Shown: positions 9,417 through 19,397, numbered from the stretch's first letter. The stretch is DNA of 64,000 nucleotides from an uncultured Aquimarina sp. (GCA_947493035.1 CANLOW010000004.1:1-64000), one strand, 5' to 3'. A program made the numbers and translations. Notes: a model not told the origin generated them from the letters alone.

Positions 9417-10775
9417 TTATAAATTACGAACCGCTTCTTTAAATTGATCTCCTCTATCTTCATAGTTTTTAAACAAATCAAAACTTGCACAACATGGTGA
9501 TAACAAAACACTATCTCCTTTTTCTGAAACTCGATATGCCATTTGAACGGCTTCATTCATTGATTGTGTTTCTGTAATATACTCTACAGAACCTTGAAAT
9601 GCTTCAACAATTTTTGAATTATCAACACCTAGGCAGATGATTGCTTTTACTTTTTCATTTACTAAACCTAATAATTCAGAGTAATCATTTCCTTTATCTA
9701 CTCCTCCTACAATCCAAACGATAGGTTTTTTAACAGCTTCCAAAGCATAATAAGTTGCATTTATATTTGTAGCCTTGGAATCATTAATGTAGTGCACATT
9801 TTTAATCTTTAATACATCTTCTAAACGATGAGCTACATTCTTGAATGAAGATAAACTTTCACGAATCACTTGCTTACGTATCCCAACAAGCTTTGCTACA
9901 GTTGCAGCAGCCATAGCGTTTTTTGTATTATGCTTACCCGAAACAGCTAAGTCTGACACTTGAGCTATTTTCTCTTCATTTTCGTTAAATCTCATCATAA
10001 TTGTATTATTTTTTAAATATACCCCTTGCTCCAATTCTTGCTCTATGGAAAAAGGAATACACTGTGCTTTTATTTTACTATTCTCTATATATTCTTTAAT
10101 GACCTTATCATCTGCATCATATATGAAATAATCATTTTCAGATTGATTCATCGCAATGCGGAATTTAGAAGCCACATAATTTTCAAATTTGTAATCGTAT
10201 CGATCTAAATGATCAGGTGTAATATTGGTTAGCACAGCAATATGTGGTGTAAATTGAAACACTCCATCTAACTGAAAGCTACTCAACTCTAACACATAAT
10301 GCGAGCATTCTTGTTCTAATACTGATTTAGCAAAACTGTCTCCTATATTACCTGCAATACCTACTTTTGAAAGTTCACTCTTTAATAAATGTCCTGTCAA
10401 TAACGTAGTAGTTGTTTTCCCATTACTACCTGTAATACCAATAATAGTTGCACCAGTATACTTTGAAGCAAATTCTATTTCAGAGATTACAGGAATATTA
10501 TTTACTAATAGCTCTTGAACTATTGAAACCCTATCAGGAATCCCAGGACTTTTCACTACCACAGTAGCATTTAATATTTCTTCTTTAGTATGCTTTCCAC
10601 TTTCAAAAGGAATTTCTGCTTGCTCCAATTGCTTTGCGTATTCCTCTTTAATCATTCCAAAATCAGACACAAAGACATCATACCCTCTATCTTTCCCCAA
10701 AAGTGCTGTACCTACACCACTCTCTCCTGCCCCAAGGATTACTAGTTTTTCTGTATTTGACTTTTTTTCAATCAT
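9417..10775 (-). CDS. murD: UDP-MurNAc-L-alanine--D-glutamate ligase MurD
   Basis: This ATP-dependent Mur ligase adds D-glutamate to UDP-MurNAc-L-Ala. The N-terminal Rossmann segment VILGAGESGVG is at residues 12-22, the ATP loop GSNGKTT at 116-122 and the central NDSKATN motif (YINDSKATNINAT) is present. The 452-residue length is normal. The start is ATG, 73 bp after mraY. Confidence 0.98.
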   Translation of the reverse strand: MIEKKSNTEKLVILGAGESGVGTALLGKDRGYDVFVSDFGMIKEEYAKQLEQAEIPFESGKHTKEEILNATVVVKSPGIPDRVSIVQELLVNNIPVISEIEFASKYTGATIIGITGSNGKTTTTLLTGHLLKSELSKVGIAGNIGDSFAKSVLEQECSHYVLELSSFQLDGVFQFTPHIAVLTNITPDHLDRYDYKFENYVASKFRIAMNQSENDYFIYDADDKVIKEYIENSKIKAQCIPFSIEQELEQGVYLKNNTIMMRFNENEEKIAQVSDLAVSGKHNTKNAMAAATVAKLVGIRKQVIRESLSSFKNVAHRLEDVLKIKNVHYINDSKATNINATYYALEAVKKPIVWIVGGVDKGNDYSELLGLVNEKVKAIICLGVDNSKIVEAFQGSVEYITETQSMNEAVQMAYRVSEKGDSVLLSPCCASFDLFKNYEDRGDQFKEAVRNL

Positions 10776-10848
10776 TAATATTCACTTATCTACTCTACTT
10801 CAATTTCACTCTAAGCAATCTTATTTTCTTTTTTGTTCTTTCGTATTC

Positions 10849-12060
10849 CTATCTCAACTTCAAAGTCACTATCGTTACTACCGCTAACAAGATTCCCACA
10901 ATCCAAAATCTTGCTACAATTTTACTTTCATGAAATCCTTTTTTCTGATAATGATGGTGCAATGGAGACATCAAGAAAATACGTCTTCCCTCACCGTATT
11001 TTTTCTTGGTATACTTGAAGTAAGCCACCTGCATTACAACAGAAGCGTTTTCGGCTACAAAAATTCCACATAACAATGGCAGTAATAATTCTTTTCGTGC
11101 CATAACAGCAATCACTGCTATGATTCCACCAATTGTTAAACTCCCAGTATCTCCCATAAACACCTGCGCAGGGTATGTGTTATACCACAAGAATCCTATT
11201 AGACCACCTGCAAAAGCCGCTATAAAAATTGTTACCTCTCCAAAATTTGGAATGTACATGACATTTAAGTAATCTGAGAAAATAATATTACCTGACACCC
11301 AAGCGAAAACAGCTAATGCGAATACCATAATAGCCGAAGATCCTGCTGCTAAACCATCAATACCATCAGTTAGATTAGCACCATTAGATATTGCCGTAAC
11401 TATAAAAATGACTACTGGAATAAAAATGAGCCAAGTAAACTTTTTCCACTCTGGATTGATCCAGGTCAATACCTGAGAATAATCCAATTCGTTATTCTTA
11501 AAAAAAGGAATTGTCGTCTTTGTAGACTTTACTGGTTTTGTAAAAACCCTCTTTTCTGTTTGCGTTTCACTTTTAATCTCTTCTTTTATTGTTACACCAG
11601 GATGAAAATACATTACAACTCCAACAATAATACCTAGACCTACTTGACCAACTACTTTAAATTTCCCTGCTAAGCCTGCTTTATTTTTCTTTTTAACTTT
11701 TAAATAGTCATCTGTAAAACCAATTAACCCCATCCATACTGTAGTCACAATAAGCATTAAAATGTAGATGTTTTCTAATTTGGCAAACAACAAAACAGGT
11801 ACTAGCGTAGCTAGAATGATAATGATTCCCCCCATAGTCGGAGTCCCTGCCTTTTCTAATTGACCAGCAAGTCCTAAATCACGAATGCTTTCTCCCATTT
11901 GATTACGTTGTAACCTTCGAATGATCGACTTACCAAATACTATAGAAATTAACAACGAAACCAAAATAGCTAAGCCTGCACGAAATGATAAGAACCCAAA
12001 AGCACTTGCCCCAGGTAACTGATATTTTTTTTCTAAAAATTCAAATAAATAATAGAGCAT
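10849..12060 (-). CDS. mraY: Phospho-MurNAc-pentapeptide transferase MraY
   Basis: MraY transfers phospho-MurNAc-pentapeptide to undecaprenyl phosphate, making lipid I. The metal- and catalysis-associated DDYLK is at residues 117-121, [10 protein letters not shown] at 229-238, and FMGDTGSL and the LHHHYQKKG loop follow. At 403 residues it is about 40-50 residues longer than E. coli MraY (360). The extra length sits between helices at about residues 155-205, a charged loop that is typical of Bacteroidota MraY. The ATG overlaps the murE TAA by one base (TAATG). Confidence 0.98.
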   Translation of the reverse strand: MLYYLFEFLEKKYQLPGASAFGFLSFRAGLAILVSLLISIVFGKSIIRRLQRNQMGESIRDLGLAGQLEKAGTPTMGGIIIILATLVPVLLFAKLENIYILMLIVTTVWMGLIGFTDDYLKVKKKNKAGLAGKFKVVGQVGLGIIVGVVMYFHPGVTIKEEIKSETQTEKRVFTKPVKSTKTTIPFFKNNELDYSQVLTWINPEWKKFTWLIFIPVVIFIVTAISNGANLTDGIDGLAAGSSAIMVFALAVFAWVSGNIIFSDYLNVMYIPNFGEVTIFIAAFAGGLIGFLWYNTYPAQVFMGDTGSLTIGGIIAVIAVMARKELLLPLLCGIFVAENASVVMQVAYFKYTKKKYGEGRRIFLMSPLHHHYQKKGFHESKIVARFWIVGILLAVVTIVTLKLR

Positions 12061-13520
12061 TAGCTTAGTTTTTTAAATAGTTCTAGAATAACTTCCATAT
12101 CATTGAATGGAAACTTCTCTCCTTTTATCTCTTGGTAACTTTCATGTCCTTTCCCTGCTACTAAAATGATATCGTTTGGTTGCGCCATTTTAATAGCTGT
12201 TTTTATAGCTTGTTTACGATCTATAATCACTAATGTTCTCTTGTAATTCTCTGCACTTACTCCAGATTCCATTTGATTGATAATTTTATCTGGATCTTCT
12301 GATCTCGGATTATCACTAGTGAAAATCACTTGATCACTCATTTGAGAAGCAATATGACCCATTTTTGATCGCTTTTCTTGATCTCGATCTCCTCCACAAC
12401 CAATGACTGTAATCAAACTTTCATTATGTGTTCTGATTCCATTAATAGTTTCTAATACATTTTTCAATGCATCCGGTGTATGAGCAAAATCAATAATTGC
12501 ATTGACTTTATTTTCTGACACAACATATTCGAAACGCCCATCGACACTCTCTAAAGCACTAATCATTCGAAGCACCTCTTCTTTCTCTAAACCTAACTCA
12601 ATAGCTACGGCATAGACTGCTAATAGATTTGAGGCATTGAATTGACCTAAAAGCTTAGTCCATATCTCATTATCATTCAACCGAAGTAACATTCCTTGAA
12701 AACTGCTTTCTAAAATATTTACTCGATAATCTGCATATGATTTTAAAGCATAACTAAGCTTTCTTGCATTAGAATTTTGAAGCATAATGCTTCCATTTTT
12801 ATCATCTCCATTTATCAATGCAAATGCTCTTTTTGACAAATTATCGAAGAAACTTTTCTTAACATCTCGATATTCAACAAAGGTCTTATGGTAATCTAAA
12901 TGATCGTGAGTAAGGTTTGTAAAAACACCTCCTTCGAATACTAATCCTTCTATCCTTTTTTGATGAATTCCATGAGAACTCACTTCCATAAAACAATAAT
13001 CCACTCCCGCATCTACCATATGAGCTAAATGAGATTGAAGAGCTAAAGGATTTGGAGTCGTATGTGTAGCTGGTATTATTTTTTCTCCAACACATACCTT
13101 AACCGTAGAAATTAGACCTGTTTGATAACCTGCCTTTTTAAACAATTGATACAGCAGCGAAGTAACTGTTGTTTTTCCATTTGTCCCTGTAACTCCTATA
13201 AGCTTTAATTTCTCTGAAGGGTTATCATAATAATTAGCTGCCATGATAGCTAATGCTTGTTGTGAATTTTTCACTTTTACATAAGTCACTCCATTGACCA
13301 TATGCTCAGGAAGTATTTCACACACTATTGCAATAGCTCCTTGATCGACTGCCTTTTTGATATATTCATGTCCATCAACTTGAACACCTCGAATTGCGAC
13401 AAAAACATCATTCAATGCTATTTTTCTTGAATCGAAATGCAAATCAGTGATCGCAACTGCAGGATTCCCATTTACAGCCTCGATACTCACTCTATATAAT
13501 ATGTCGTTTAATACTATCAA
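12060..13520 (-). CDS. murE: UDP-MurNAc-tripeptide synthetase MurE (meso-DAP type)
   Basis: MurE adds the third stem-peptide residue. The ATP loop GTNGKTT is at residues 112-118. DNPR at 403-406, the motif associated with meso-diaminopimelate recognition, predicts DAP-type peptidoglycan. Length 486 residues. The reading frame has no ATG near the expected N-terminus ([17 protein letters not shown]). The first usable codon is TTG at 13518-13520, which overlaps the ftsI TGA stop as TTGA, so a coupled TTG start is inferred. Confidence 0.96.
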   Translation of the reverse strand: MIVLNDILYRVSIEAVNGNPAVAITDLHFDSRKIALNDVFVAIRGVQVDGHEYIKKAVDQGAIAIVCEILPEHMVNGVTYVKVKNSQQALAIMAANYYDNPSEKLKLIGVTGTNGKTTVTSLLYQLFKKAGYQTGLISTVKVCVGEKIIPATHTTPNPLALQSHLAHMVDAGVDYCFMEVSSHGIHQKRIEGLVFEGGVFTNLTHDHLDYHKTFVEYRDVKKSFFDNLSKRAFALINGDDKNGSIMLQNSNARKLSYALKSYADYRVNILESSFQGMLLRLNDNEIWTKLLGQFNASNLLAVYAVAIELGLEKEEVLRMISALESVDGRFEYVVSENKVNAIIDFAHTPDALKNVLETINGIRTHNESLITVIGCGGDRDQEKRSKMGHIASQMSDQVIFTSDNPRSEDPDKIINQMESGVSAENYKRTLVIIDRKQAIKTAIKMAQPNDIILVAGKGHESYQEIKGEKFPFNDMEVILELFKKLS

Positions 13521-15511
13521 GATAATTCTACAGTTATTTGGGTTCTTTTCCCGATTTTTTCTCCAGGACTTATAGATTGATTAACAACCTGACCACTTCC
13601 TGAAACCTTCACTTTTAAACCTAAATTTTCTAATAATGGTAACACATCCATCAATTCCATACCTTTTATATTAGGCATAATGGTCTTATACTTATCACTC
13701 ATTTTACCGAACTCCTCATACTGAGGCAATCCTATATATTTCGATTCTTCTAAAGGGATATATTTAGCCTTATGATCTGTCACATGAATTTTTGACGCTA
13801 TTTCCTTAAACACCGGTGCCGCCACCGTACTACCGTAATACCCTTTCTTCTTATTAGGCTCATGAATAACTACAACACAAGAGTATTTTGGTTTTTCTAC
13901 AGGAAAGAAACCTGCAAAAGATGCTATATATTGAAGCGGTTTTCCTTTTACATAATAATATTTTTGACAAGTCCCTGTTTTTCCTGCCATAGAAAGTTGT
14001 TTACTATAAATATTAGTAGCCGTCCCTCTTTCTACCGTTTTATGCATCAAAAACTTCATTTTATTCGCATTCTCTTTCGAACAGATTTTAACAATAGTTT
14101 CTTTTTTCTCTTTCTCTTGTTCAACCGTATTCCAATTCTGAAATTCCTTTACAAATTGTGGTTTCACTAAAACACCTTCATTAGCAACTGCATTGTAATA
14201 CGCTAAAGTTTGTAGCGGAGTCATAGAAACTCCATAACCAAATGCCATCCAAGGTAAGCTAGTCCCAGACCATAGCTTAGTCCCTGGTCTTGGCAACAAT
14301 GGAGCTCTTTCCCCACTAATACTGACACCTAACTTTTCATTTAATTTTATATCATCGTAATAGTCTAATAAATCTTCAGGATCTTTTTTAAAAGCTTCAT
14401 TAATCAATTTTGCAAAAGCCGTATTTGACGAAACTTCAAATGCTTTCCCGAGGGATATTTTTCCATATCCTCCTCTATGAGAATCAGGCACCACTCTATC
14501 ATAGAATTTCACACGACCTTTCTCTGTATCTACTATATCAGTGGTATCGGCTTTACCGTTTTCTAATAATGCTAAAGTCGACATCAACTTAAAAGTAGAA
14601 CCAGGTTCGTGAGATTCTCCAACAGCATAATTATAATCTTCCAAGTATCTTCCACTTTCTTGCTTTGTGAGATTAGCAATAGCTTTCACTTCACCAGTCT
14701 CAACTTCCATCACAATAGCACATCCGTGGTGCGCTTCAAATTTTTTTAACTGTCTCATTAATGCATGATGGGCTACATCTTGCATATTAACATCGATAGT
14801 AGATACTAAATCAAATCCATCTCTAGGTTCTTCTTCATTATTACTCCTAACAGGCTTCCATTTTCCTTTCCCTATACTCTGAACTAATCTTTTCCCATTA
14901 TGACCGCGCAAAAAAGAACCATATGCACTTTCTAAACCTACTCCTTTATAATTACCCAAAGTATCTTGACGCTCATATCCCACAGTTCGTTTGGCTATTT
15001 GCCCCATTGGGTATTCACGAACAGTCCTCTGTTCTACTATTAGCCCTCCTCTAAATGCACCTTTCTTTAAAATCGGAAACTCCTTTACCTTTTTGTAAGT
15101 ATCATAATCTATATTCTTACATAACAAAAGGTATCTATTATTTCTCCTCCTAGCCATTTCGATCTTAGACAAATAATAACTAGTAGACTTCCCAAAAGTC
15201 GTAGCTAAAGATTTAGCTAATGCATTCACTTCCTTATTAAACAGCTCCTTTTTAGGAACTTTAGTATCCATACGGATATCATACTTTGTAACTGATATGG
15301 CTAACAAATTATGATTCACATCATACAAACTACCCCTATTCGCTGGAACCACCTCTGTTTTGAAAACCATCTTTTGTGCTTTCTCTCGATACTGGTCTCC
15401 CTTAAACAATTGTATATCCACAAGTTTAAAAGCCAAAAAACCTGAAAATATCACCATAAGGATGACAATCAGGTAAAATCTGTAAGCGATATTTTTCAAA
15501 TGTATACTCAA
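13517..15511 (-). CDS. ftsI: Septal transpeptidase FtsI (PBP3 type) with C-terminal PASTA domain
   Basis: This class B penicillin-binding protein crosslinks septal peptidoglycan with FtsW. An N-terminal membrane anchor (about residues 10-32) is followed by the dimerisation domain and the transpeptidase. The transpeptidase shows the catalytic S-T-F-K at 305-308, SSN at 361-363 and KTG at 511-513. Residues from about 605 to the end form one PASTA repeat, a domain common in Bacteroidota and Gram-positive PBPs but absent from E. coli FtsI. The start is a TTG at 15509-15511, one base after the ftsL TAA; the first internal ATG would fall inside the anchor, so the TTG is preferred. Confidence 0.96.
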   Translation of the reverse strand: MSIHLKNIAYRFYLIVILMVIFSGFLAFKLVDIQLFKGDQYREKAQKMVFKTEVVPANRGSLYDVNHNLLAISVTKYDIRMDTKVPKKELFNKEVNALAKSLATTFGKSTSYYLSKIEMARRRNNRYLLLCKNIDYDTYKKVKEFPILKKGAFRGGLIVEQRTVREYPMGQIAKRTVGYERQDTLGNYKGVGLESAYGSFLRGHNGKRLVQSIGKGKWKPVRSNNEEEPRDGFDLVSTIDVNMQDVAHHALMRQLKKFEAHHGCAIVMEVETGEVKAIANLTKQESGRYLEDYNYAVGESHEPGSTFKLMSTLALLENGKADTTDIVDTEKGRVKFYDRVVPDSHRGGYGKISLGKAFEVSSNTAFAKLINEAFKKDPEDLLDYYDDIKLNEKLGVSISGERAPLLPRPGTKLWSGTSLPWMAFGYGVSMTPLQTLAYYNAVANEGVLVKPQFVKEFQNWNTVEQEKEKKETIVKICSKENANKMKFLMHKTVERGTATNIYSKQLSMAGKTGTCQKYYYVKGKPLQYIASFAGFFPVEKPKYSCVVVIHEPNKKKGYYGSTVAAPVFKEIASKIHVTDHKAKYIPLEESKYIGLPQYEEFGKMSDKYKTIMPNIKGMELMDVLPLLENLGLKVKVSGSGQVVNQSISPGEKIGKRTQITVELS

Positions 15512-15512
15512 C

Positions 15513-15824
15513 TTATTTTTTGACTACTAATTTTATTGGTGGTTCGGATGGTGGTACAATTTTCATTCCTGACACCTGCGTTTCGACATACGACTCCATT
15601 TTCAATTTCATGAGATGAGATCTTCCCATCGCAAACTCTGAACGGTATTTTTTTAATTCTTGTTTTTTAGAAGCCAACTCATACACTTTTCTTTCAGCAC
15701 TATGAGACGTCCCTATCATTACTAATGCTAGAAAAGAAAGAAAAAGTAACATTACCCAGTTCTTTTCAGCTCCTTCATCTAGTAATACTTTACCTTTTAA
15801 TATGTCATATACCTGCTGCTTCAC
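15513..15824 (-). CDS. ftsL: FtsL-like cell division protein
   Basis: This 103-residue bitopic protein has a cytoplasmic N-terminus, one transmembrane helix (about residues 23-42, NWVMLLFLSFLALVMIGTS) and a coiled-coil-like periplasmic segment (ERKVYELASKKQELKKYRSEF). Its size, topology and position between rsmH and ftsI identify it as the FtsL counterpart, which links FtsQ to FtsW/FtsI. Primary sequence is poorly conserved. The start is GTG (15822-15824), overlapping the rsmH TAG by one base. Confidence 0.85.
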   Translation of the reverse strand: MKQQVYDILKGKVLLDEGAEKNWVMLLFLSFLALVMIGTSHSAERKVYELASKKQELKKYRSEFAMGRSHLMKLKMESYVETQVSGMKIVPPSEPPIKLVVKK

Positions 15825-16732
15825 TACTTTAACCTTTCTGCTACTCTAAGCTTTGCACTTCTTGCCCTACTATTTCGTATAATTTCTTCCTCATCAGGAA
15901 TGACCAAACCTCCTACTTTCTTAAAAGGCACTTCTACATTACCAAACATGTCTTTTTCTGGTTCTCCTTCGAACATCCCATTACGAATGTATCTTTTCAC
16001 CAATCTATCTTCTAAAGAATGATATGAAATCAAACTTAAACGACCTCCTTCTTCTAAAACCTCCTCAGTCTGCTCTAAAAACTCTTTTAGCACCTGAATC
16101 TCTTGGTTAACTTCAATTCGAATCGCTTGATAGACTTGTGCTAAAATTTTATGTTCTTTTCTACGCTCTAAACATGGAGCAATAACTTCTTTTAATCTTC
16201 CAGTTGTTTCAATCGGAGCATCTACACGAGCTGCAACAATTAAACGAGCCATCTTTGGTGCACTCCTTAGCTCTCCATATTGAGATAACATTCTTCTCAA
16301 ATCGATCTCTTCATAAGTATTTACTACTTCTTTAGCAGACAACACCGCCGACTGATCCATTCTCATATCTAAATCAGCATCAAATCGTGTCGAAAATCCT
16401 CTTTCTGCAACATCAAATTGATGAGACGACACCCCAAAGTCACCTAATATTCCATCTACTTTTTTCACATTATAAAAACGCAAATAACGTTTCAGGAAAC
16501 GAAAATTATACGGAAGCAACTGAAACCTAGGATCATCTAAAGCATTCTCATGTGCATCTTTATCTTGATCGAATGCAAATAGCTTTCCACCAGCACCAAG
16601 CCTAGACAAAATCTCTCGCGAATGCCCTCCTCCTCCAAAAGTTACATCTACATAAACACCATCAGGCTGAATATTTAAACCATCAACCGTTTCCTTTAAT
16701 AGTACCGGAATATGATATACTTCTTCACTCAT
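15824..16732 (-). CDS. rsmH: 16S rRNA (cytosine-1402-N4)-methyltransferase RsmH
   Basis: RsmH (MraW) is a SAM-dependent methyltransferase acting on C1402 in the ribosomal P-site. The SAM loop VDVTFGGGGHSREIL is at residues 28-42, and FDQDKDA and GDFGVSSHQFD motifs follow. The ATG at 16730-16732 gives 302 residues beginning MSEEVYHIPVLL; a TTG two codons upstream is possible but less likely. It overlaps the 3' end of mraZ by eight bases. Confidence 0.98.
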   Translation of the reverse strand: MSEEVYHIPVLLKETVDGLNIQPDGVYVDVTFGGGGHSREILSRLGAGGKLFAFDQDKDAHENALDDPRFQLLPYNFRFLKRYLRFYNVKKVDGILGDFGVSSHQFDVAERGFSTRFDADLDMRMDQSAVLSAKEVVNTYEEIDLRRMLSQYGELRSAPKMARLIVAARVDAPIETTGRLKEVIAPCLERRKEHKILAQVYQAIRIEVNQEIQVLKEFLEQTEEVLEEGGRLSLISYHSLEDRLVKRYIRNGMFEGEPEKDMFGNVEVPFKKVGGLVIPDEEEIIRNSRARSAKLRVAERLK

Positions 16733-17186
16733 CGTCAAAATTCATTACCTCCTCAGCTAATGTTGCAAAATCATCTACAGATTCTTCAACTACAGATTCG
16801 TATTTATTTTTATCCCAAATCTCCACAATATTGATTGCAGAAGACAACACCAATTCTTTCTCTATCCCAGCAAAAGCAATCAAATCTTTTGAAATCAACA
16901 GCCTTCCATTGCTATCAACCTCGACCATCTTTACCCCTGCTGTAAAACGTCGTATAAAATCATTGTTTCGCTTATTAAAGCGATTAAGCTTATTCATTTT
17001 TTGCATAAGCTTATTCCATTCATCCATAGGATACAATTCTAAACACGGCTGAAACACCGAACGCTTCAAAACGAAACCTTCTTGCAACACATTCTCCAAC
17101 TGCTTTTTACAAGCTGAAGGCAACGCCAGTCGACCCTTAGCGTCAACTTTACATTCATATGTACCGATTAGATGTATCACTTTCAA
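16725..17186 (-). CDS. mraZ: Transcriptional regulator MraZ
   Basis: MraZ is a DNA-binding protein with two SpoVT/AbrB-like repeats, each carrying a D-x-x-G-R signature (VDAKGRLALP near residue 14 and VDSNGRLLI near 90). Length 153. It is known to repress its own dcw operon through tandem GTGG-type repeats, and such repeats lie just upstream (17218-17241). No ATG is available at the N-terminus. Candidates are TTG at 17184-17186 (LKVIHLIGTYECK) and GTG at 17178-17180 (VIHLIGTYECK). The GTG would fit the usual MraZ N-terminus slightly better; the longer form is listed. Confidence 0.96.
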   Translation of the reverse strand: MKVIHLIGTYECKVDAKGRLALPSACKKQLENVLQEGFVLKRSVFQPCLELYPMDEWNKLMQKMNKLNRFNKRNNDFIRRFTAGVKMVEVDSNGRLLISKDLIAFAGIEKELVLSSAINIVEIWDKNKYESVVEESVDDFATLAEEVMNFDDE

Positions 17187-17197
17187 ATAGAATTAAT

Positions 17198-17205
17198 CAA
17201 AGATA
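17198..17205 (-). promoter_or_regulatory. Putative mraZ/dcw promoter -7 element
   Basis: The minus strand reads TATCTTTG, a match to the Bacteroidota -7 consensus TAnnTTTG. It would place transcription start a few bases before the TTG/GTG start codons. No clear TTG lies at -33; instead that zone is occupied by the MraZ-type repeats. Confidence 0.55.
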
Positions 17206-17217
17206 GTACATTTAAAA

Positions 17218-17241
17218 CCACATTTTACCACTTTACCCCAC
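17218..17241 (-). promoter_or_regulatory. MraZ operator: three GTGG repeats with exact 10-bp spacing
   Basis: On the minus strand GTGG begins at 17241, 17231 and 17221, an exact 10-bp period, with T/A-rich fill (GTGGGGTAAA, GTGGTAAAAT, GTGGTTTTAA). MraZ from other bacteria binds tandem TGGG/GTGG repeats spaced by one helical turn. The repeats overlap the expected -33 zone, so binding should block RNA polymerase. Confidence 0.8.
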
Positions 17242-17419
17242 ATTGTGAATAACTTCATTAACCCCCTGTTTTTTCACTTGCTTCAGCATGTTTTTTAAAA
17301 CTAGAAATGAAAAATTTATTAAAAAAAAGAGCTCTTCTAATTCCATTTTCTTCTTGGTTTACCTTTTAAAGCTGAATTACTGTAATTCAAAAAAATTAGG
17401 ATTACTGTTTGTTAAAATC

Positions 17420-17427
17420 TATATTTG
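17420..17427 (+). promoter_or_regulatory. Promoter -7 element for the hydrolase gene
   Basis: TATATTTG matches TAnnTTTG exactly, 23 bp before the ATG at 17450. It supports the short start for this gene, because the longer open frame would begin well upstream of transcription start. No good -33 TTG is visible. Confidence 0.55.
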
Positions 17428-17449
17428 CCGCTGTTACTTGAAAGTCTTA

Positions 17450-18214
17450 ATGAGTAAAGAATTGACAAAAGAAGGAAAGTTTAATTACATAAGTGCAGGA
17501 GAAGGAACTACCTTAGTAGTACTGCACGGTTTAATGGGAGGACTCAGCAATTTCGAAGCTTTGTTTAATTACTTTCCTACACATGGATACAAAGTAGTTA
17601 TCCCTGAACTACCTATCTACGAATTACCCTTAATCAAAACCAATGTAGGTAATCTTGCAAAGTTTTTGAAGGAATTTATAGATCACCTTGGCGAAGAAGA
17701 AGTTATTCTTGCTGGTAATTCTCTGGGGGGACATATAGGTTTGGTATTTACTAAAATGTTTCCTGAACATGTTAAAGCTCTTGTACTGACTGGTAGTTCT
17801 GGTTTGTATGAAAGCGGAATGGGAGAAAGCTACCCTAAAAGAGGTGATTACGAATATATCAAGAAGAAAGCCGAAGGTGTTTTCTATGACCCTAAAGTAG
17901 CTACCAAAGAAATGGTAGATGAAGTTTACAATACTGTAAACGACAGAAACAAACTTATTAGAACTTTAGCTATAGCAAAAAGTGCTATTAGGCACAATAT
18001 GGCAAAAGACATTACAAATATCACTGTACCTTCATGTATTATATGGGGTAAAGATGATATCGTAACACCACCTGATGTAGCTGAAGATTTTCATAGACTG
18101 CTACCTAATTCTAGTCTTTATTGGATAGAAAAATGCGGACATGCAGCTATGATGGAGCACCCAGATACTTTCAATCAGCTACTACACGAATGGATGAAGC
18201 AAGAAGAGCTTTAA
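17450..18214 (+). CDS. Alpha/beta-fold hydrolase
   Basis: The 254-residue cytoplasmic protein has an alpha/beta hydrolase fold. An oxyanion-type HGLMGG is near residue 25, the nucleophile elbow G-N-S-L-G-G (Ser nucleophile) near 92, the acid in WGKDDIVTPP and the catalytic His in KCGHAAMMEHP near the C-terminus. An uninterrupted frame runs 54 codons further upstream from 17288, but that part is AT-rich with an atypical composition and lies upstream of the -7 element; the ATG at 17450 (MSKELTKEGKF) is preferred. It is followed by engB on the same strand. Substrate unknown; esterase, thioesterase or C-C hydrolase are all possible. Confidence 0.9.
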   Translation: MSKELTKEGKFNYISAGEGTTLVVLHGLMGGLSNFEALFNYFPTHGYKVVIPELPIYELPLIKTNVGNLAKFLKEFIDHLGEEEVILAGNSLGGHIGLVFTKMFPEHVKALVLTGSSGLYESGMGESYPKRGDYEYIKKKAEGVFYDPKVATKEMVDEVYNTVNDRNKLIRTLAIAKSAIRHNMAKDITNITVPSCIIWGKDDIVTPPDVAEDFHRLLPNSSLYWIEKCGHAAMMEHPDTFNQLLHEWMKQEEL

Positions 18215-18281
18215 TATAATTTTCCGACATAAAACACTACTAACCATTGTCTTTATTTCTTGACAATTAAACACCTCTACA

Positions 18282-18887
18282 ATGAAAATAAAGAGTGCTA
18301 ATTTCGTGATGAGCAATAGTGACATTTCCAAATGCCCTAAAGGAAATATCCCTGAGTATGCATTTATTGGACGGTCTAATGTTGGAAAATCATCTCTTAT
18401 AAATGCACTTACCAACAAAAAAAGTCTTGCAAAAACATCCGGAAAGCCAGGTAAAACACAACTAATTAATCATTTCAAGATTAACGAAAGATGGCATCTT
18501 GTCGATTTACCGGGATACGGATACGCAAGGGTATCAAAAACAAGTAAAAAGACTTTTCAAAAATTCATAACGGATTACTTTGCACTTAGAGAGCAATTAA
18601 TTTGTGCTTTTGTACTTGTAGATAGTAGACACGATCCGCAAAAGATTGATTTAGAATTCATGGAATGGTTAGGCACAAATGGAATTCCTTTCAACATCAT
18701 TTTTACTAAAAGTGATAAACTAACAAAACACACACTTCCAACTCACATCGAAAATTACAAATTAAAGATGTTGGAGATCTGGGAAGAAATGCCTCCATAC
18801 CTCATCACTTCATCTACTAATAAAAATGGCTGCCAAGAATTACTAGACTGTATAGAAGAAATGAATATCAAATACGGAGGTTTTTAG
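18282..18887 (+). CDS. engB: Ribosome biogenesis GTPase EngB (YsxC/YihA)
   Basis: This is a small TRAFAC GTPase needed for 50S subunit assembly. The G1 loop GRSNVGKSS is near residues 31-39, G3 DLPGYG near 76, and G4 TKSD near 148. At 201 residues it has the family length. The ATG at 18282 is the first start and fits the family N-terminus ([11 protein letters not shown]). It is 67 bp downstream of the hydrolase, possibly co-transcribed. Confidence 0.97.
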   Translation: MKIKSANFVMSNSDISKCPKGNIPEYAFIGRSNVGKSSLINALTNKKSLAKTSGKPGKTQLINHFKINERWHLVDLPGYGYARVSKTSKKTFQKFITDYFALREQLICAFVLVDSRHDPQKIDLEFMEWLGTNGIPFNIIFTKSDKLTKHTLPTHIENYKLKMLEIWEEMPPYLITSSTNKNGCQELLDCIEEMNIKYGGF

Positions 18888-18894
18888 CCTATAA

Positions 18895-19257
18895 TCACAT
18901 GTTCCTCAAACGAGCTTCTACAAGTTTAACAAATTCCCCTGTAGACTTTATCTCGTTAAAATCTCTAGCAGTTATAAATTCTATTACCGGCTCCGAAACG
19001 CACTCAAAAAGAACTAAAGGCAGTTCAATATTATTCATATCGGGGTATTTATCATAAAATTCTTCTTTATAACAAAACTCCATTTCCACTACTGCAGTTT
19101 CACGAAAAGTTCTCCATTCCTCATTCTCAACAAAATTCCCATGTGTCAACTTACACAAACCACAGGCATAAGTTGAAGGCTTAATTATTTTATGAGCAAA
19201 ATCTAGTGTTTTACTCCAAAATCCCTCATTCGCATCATACACAAATATCAATTTCAT
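18895..19257 (-). CDS. Conserved hypothetical protein with CxxC motif
   Basis: This 120-residue soluble protein starts MKLIFVYDANEGFWSK and carries C-G-L-C at residues 32-35 followed by KLTHG. No signal peptide or membrane helix is visible. Similar short proteins with the N-terminal KLIFVYNA and the CxLCxLTHG pattern are, to my knowledge, common and uncharacterised in Flavobacteriaceae. A thiol or metal role for the CxxC is possible but unproven. It is convergent with engB, with seven bases between the stops. Confidence 0.8.
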   Translation of the reverse strand: MKLIFVYDANEGFWSKTLDFAHKIIKPSTYACGLCKLTHGNFVENEEWRTFRETAVVEMEFCYKEEFYDKYPDMNNIELPLVLFECVSEPVIEFITARDFNEIKSTGEFVKLVEARLRNM

Positions 19258-19366
19258 ACTTTGATAGTCGCAATAAAAACCCGAACTTATCCAACTAGTC
19301 TAAACTAAATCATTTAACACAGAAATGTCTCTGTAAAAAATGATTTTAAATTTAACAATAAAGTAT

Positions 19367-19397
19367 TTGCGTAACGGTAAAAAAATACGTTAATTTG
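19367..19397 (+). promoter_or_regulatory. Promoter of the rpmB-rpmG-DUF4295 operon
   Basis: TTG at 19367-19369 and TTAATTTG at 19390-19397 are separated by 20 bp, close to the Bacteroidota pattern TTG-N19-TAnnTTTG. The leader to rpmB (19430) would be about 25 nt. Confidence 0.65.

Noticed and set aside
17288-17449. N-terminal 54-codon extension of the alpha/beta hydrolase
   Set aside because: Atypical composition (Lys/Asn/Ser/Cys-rich), no family match, and located upstream of the TATATTTG promoter element; the ATG at 17450 gives a normal family N-terminus.
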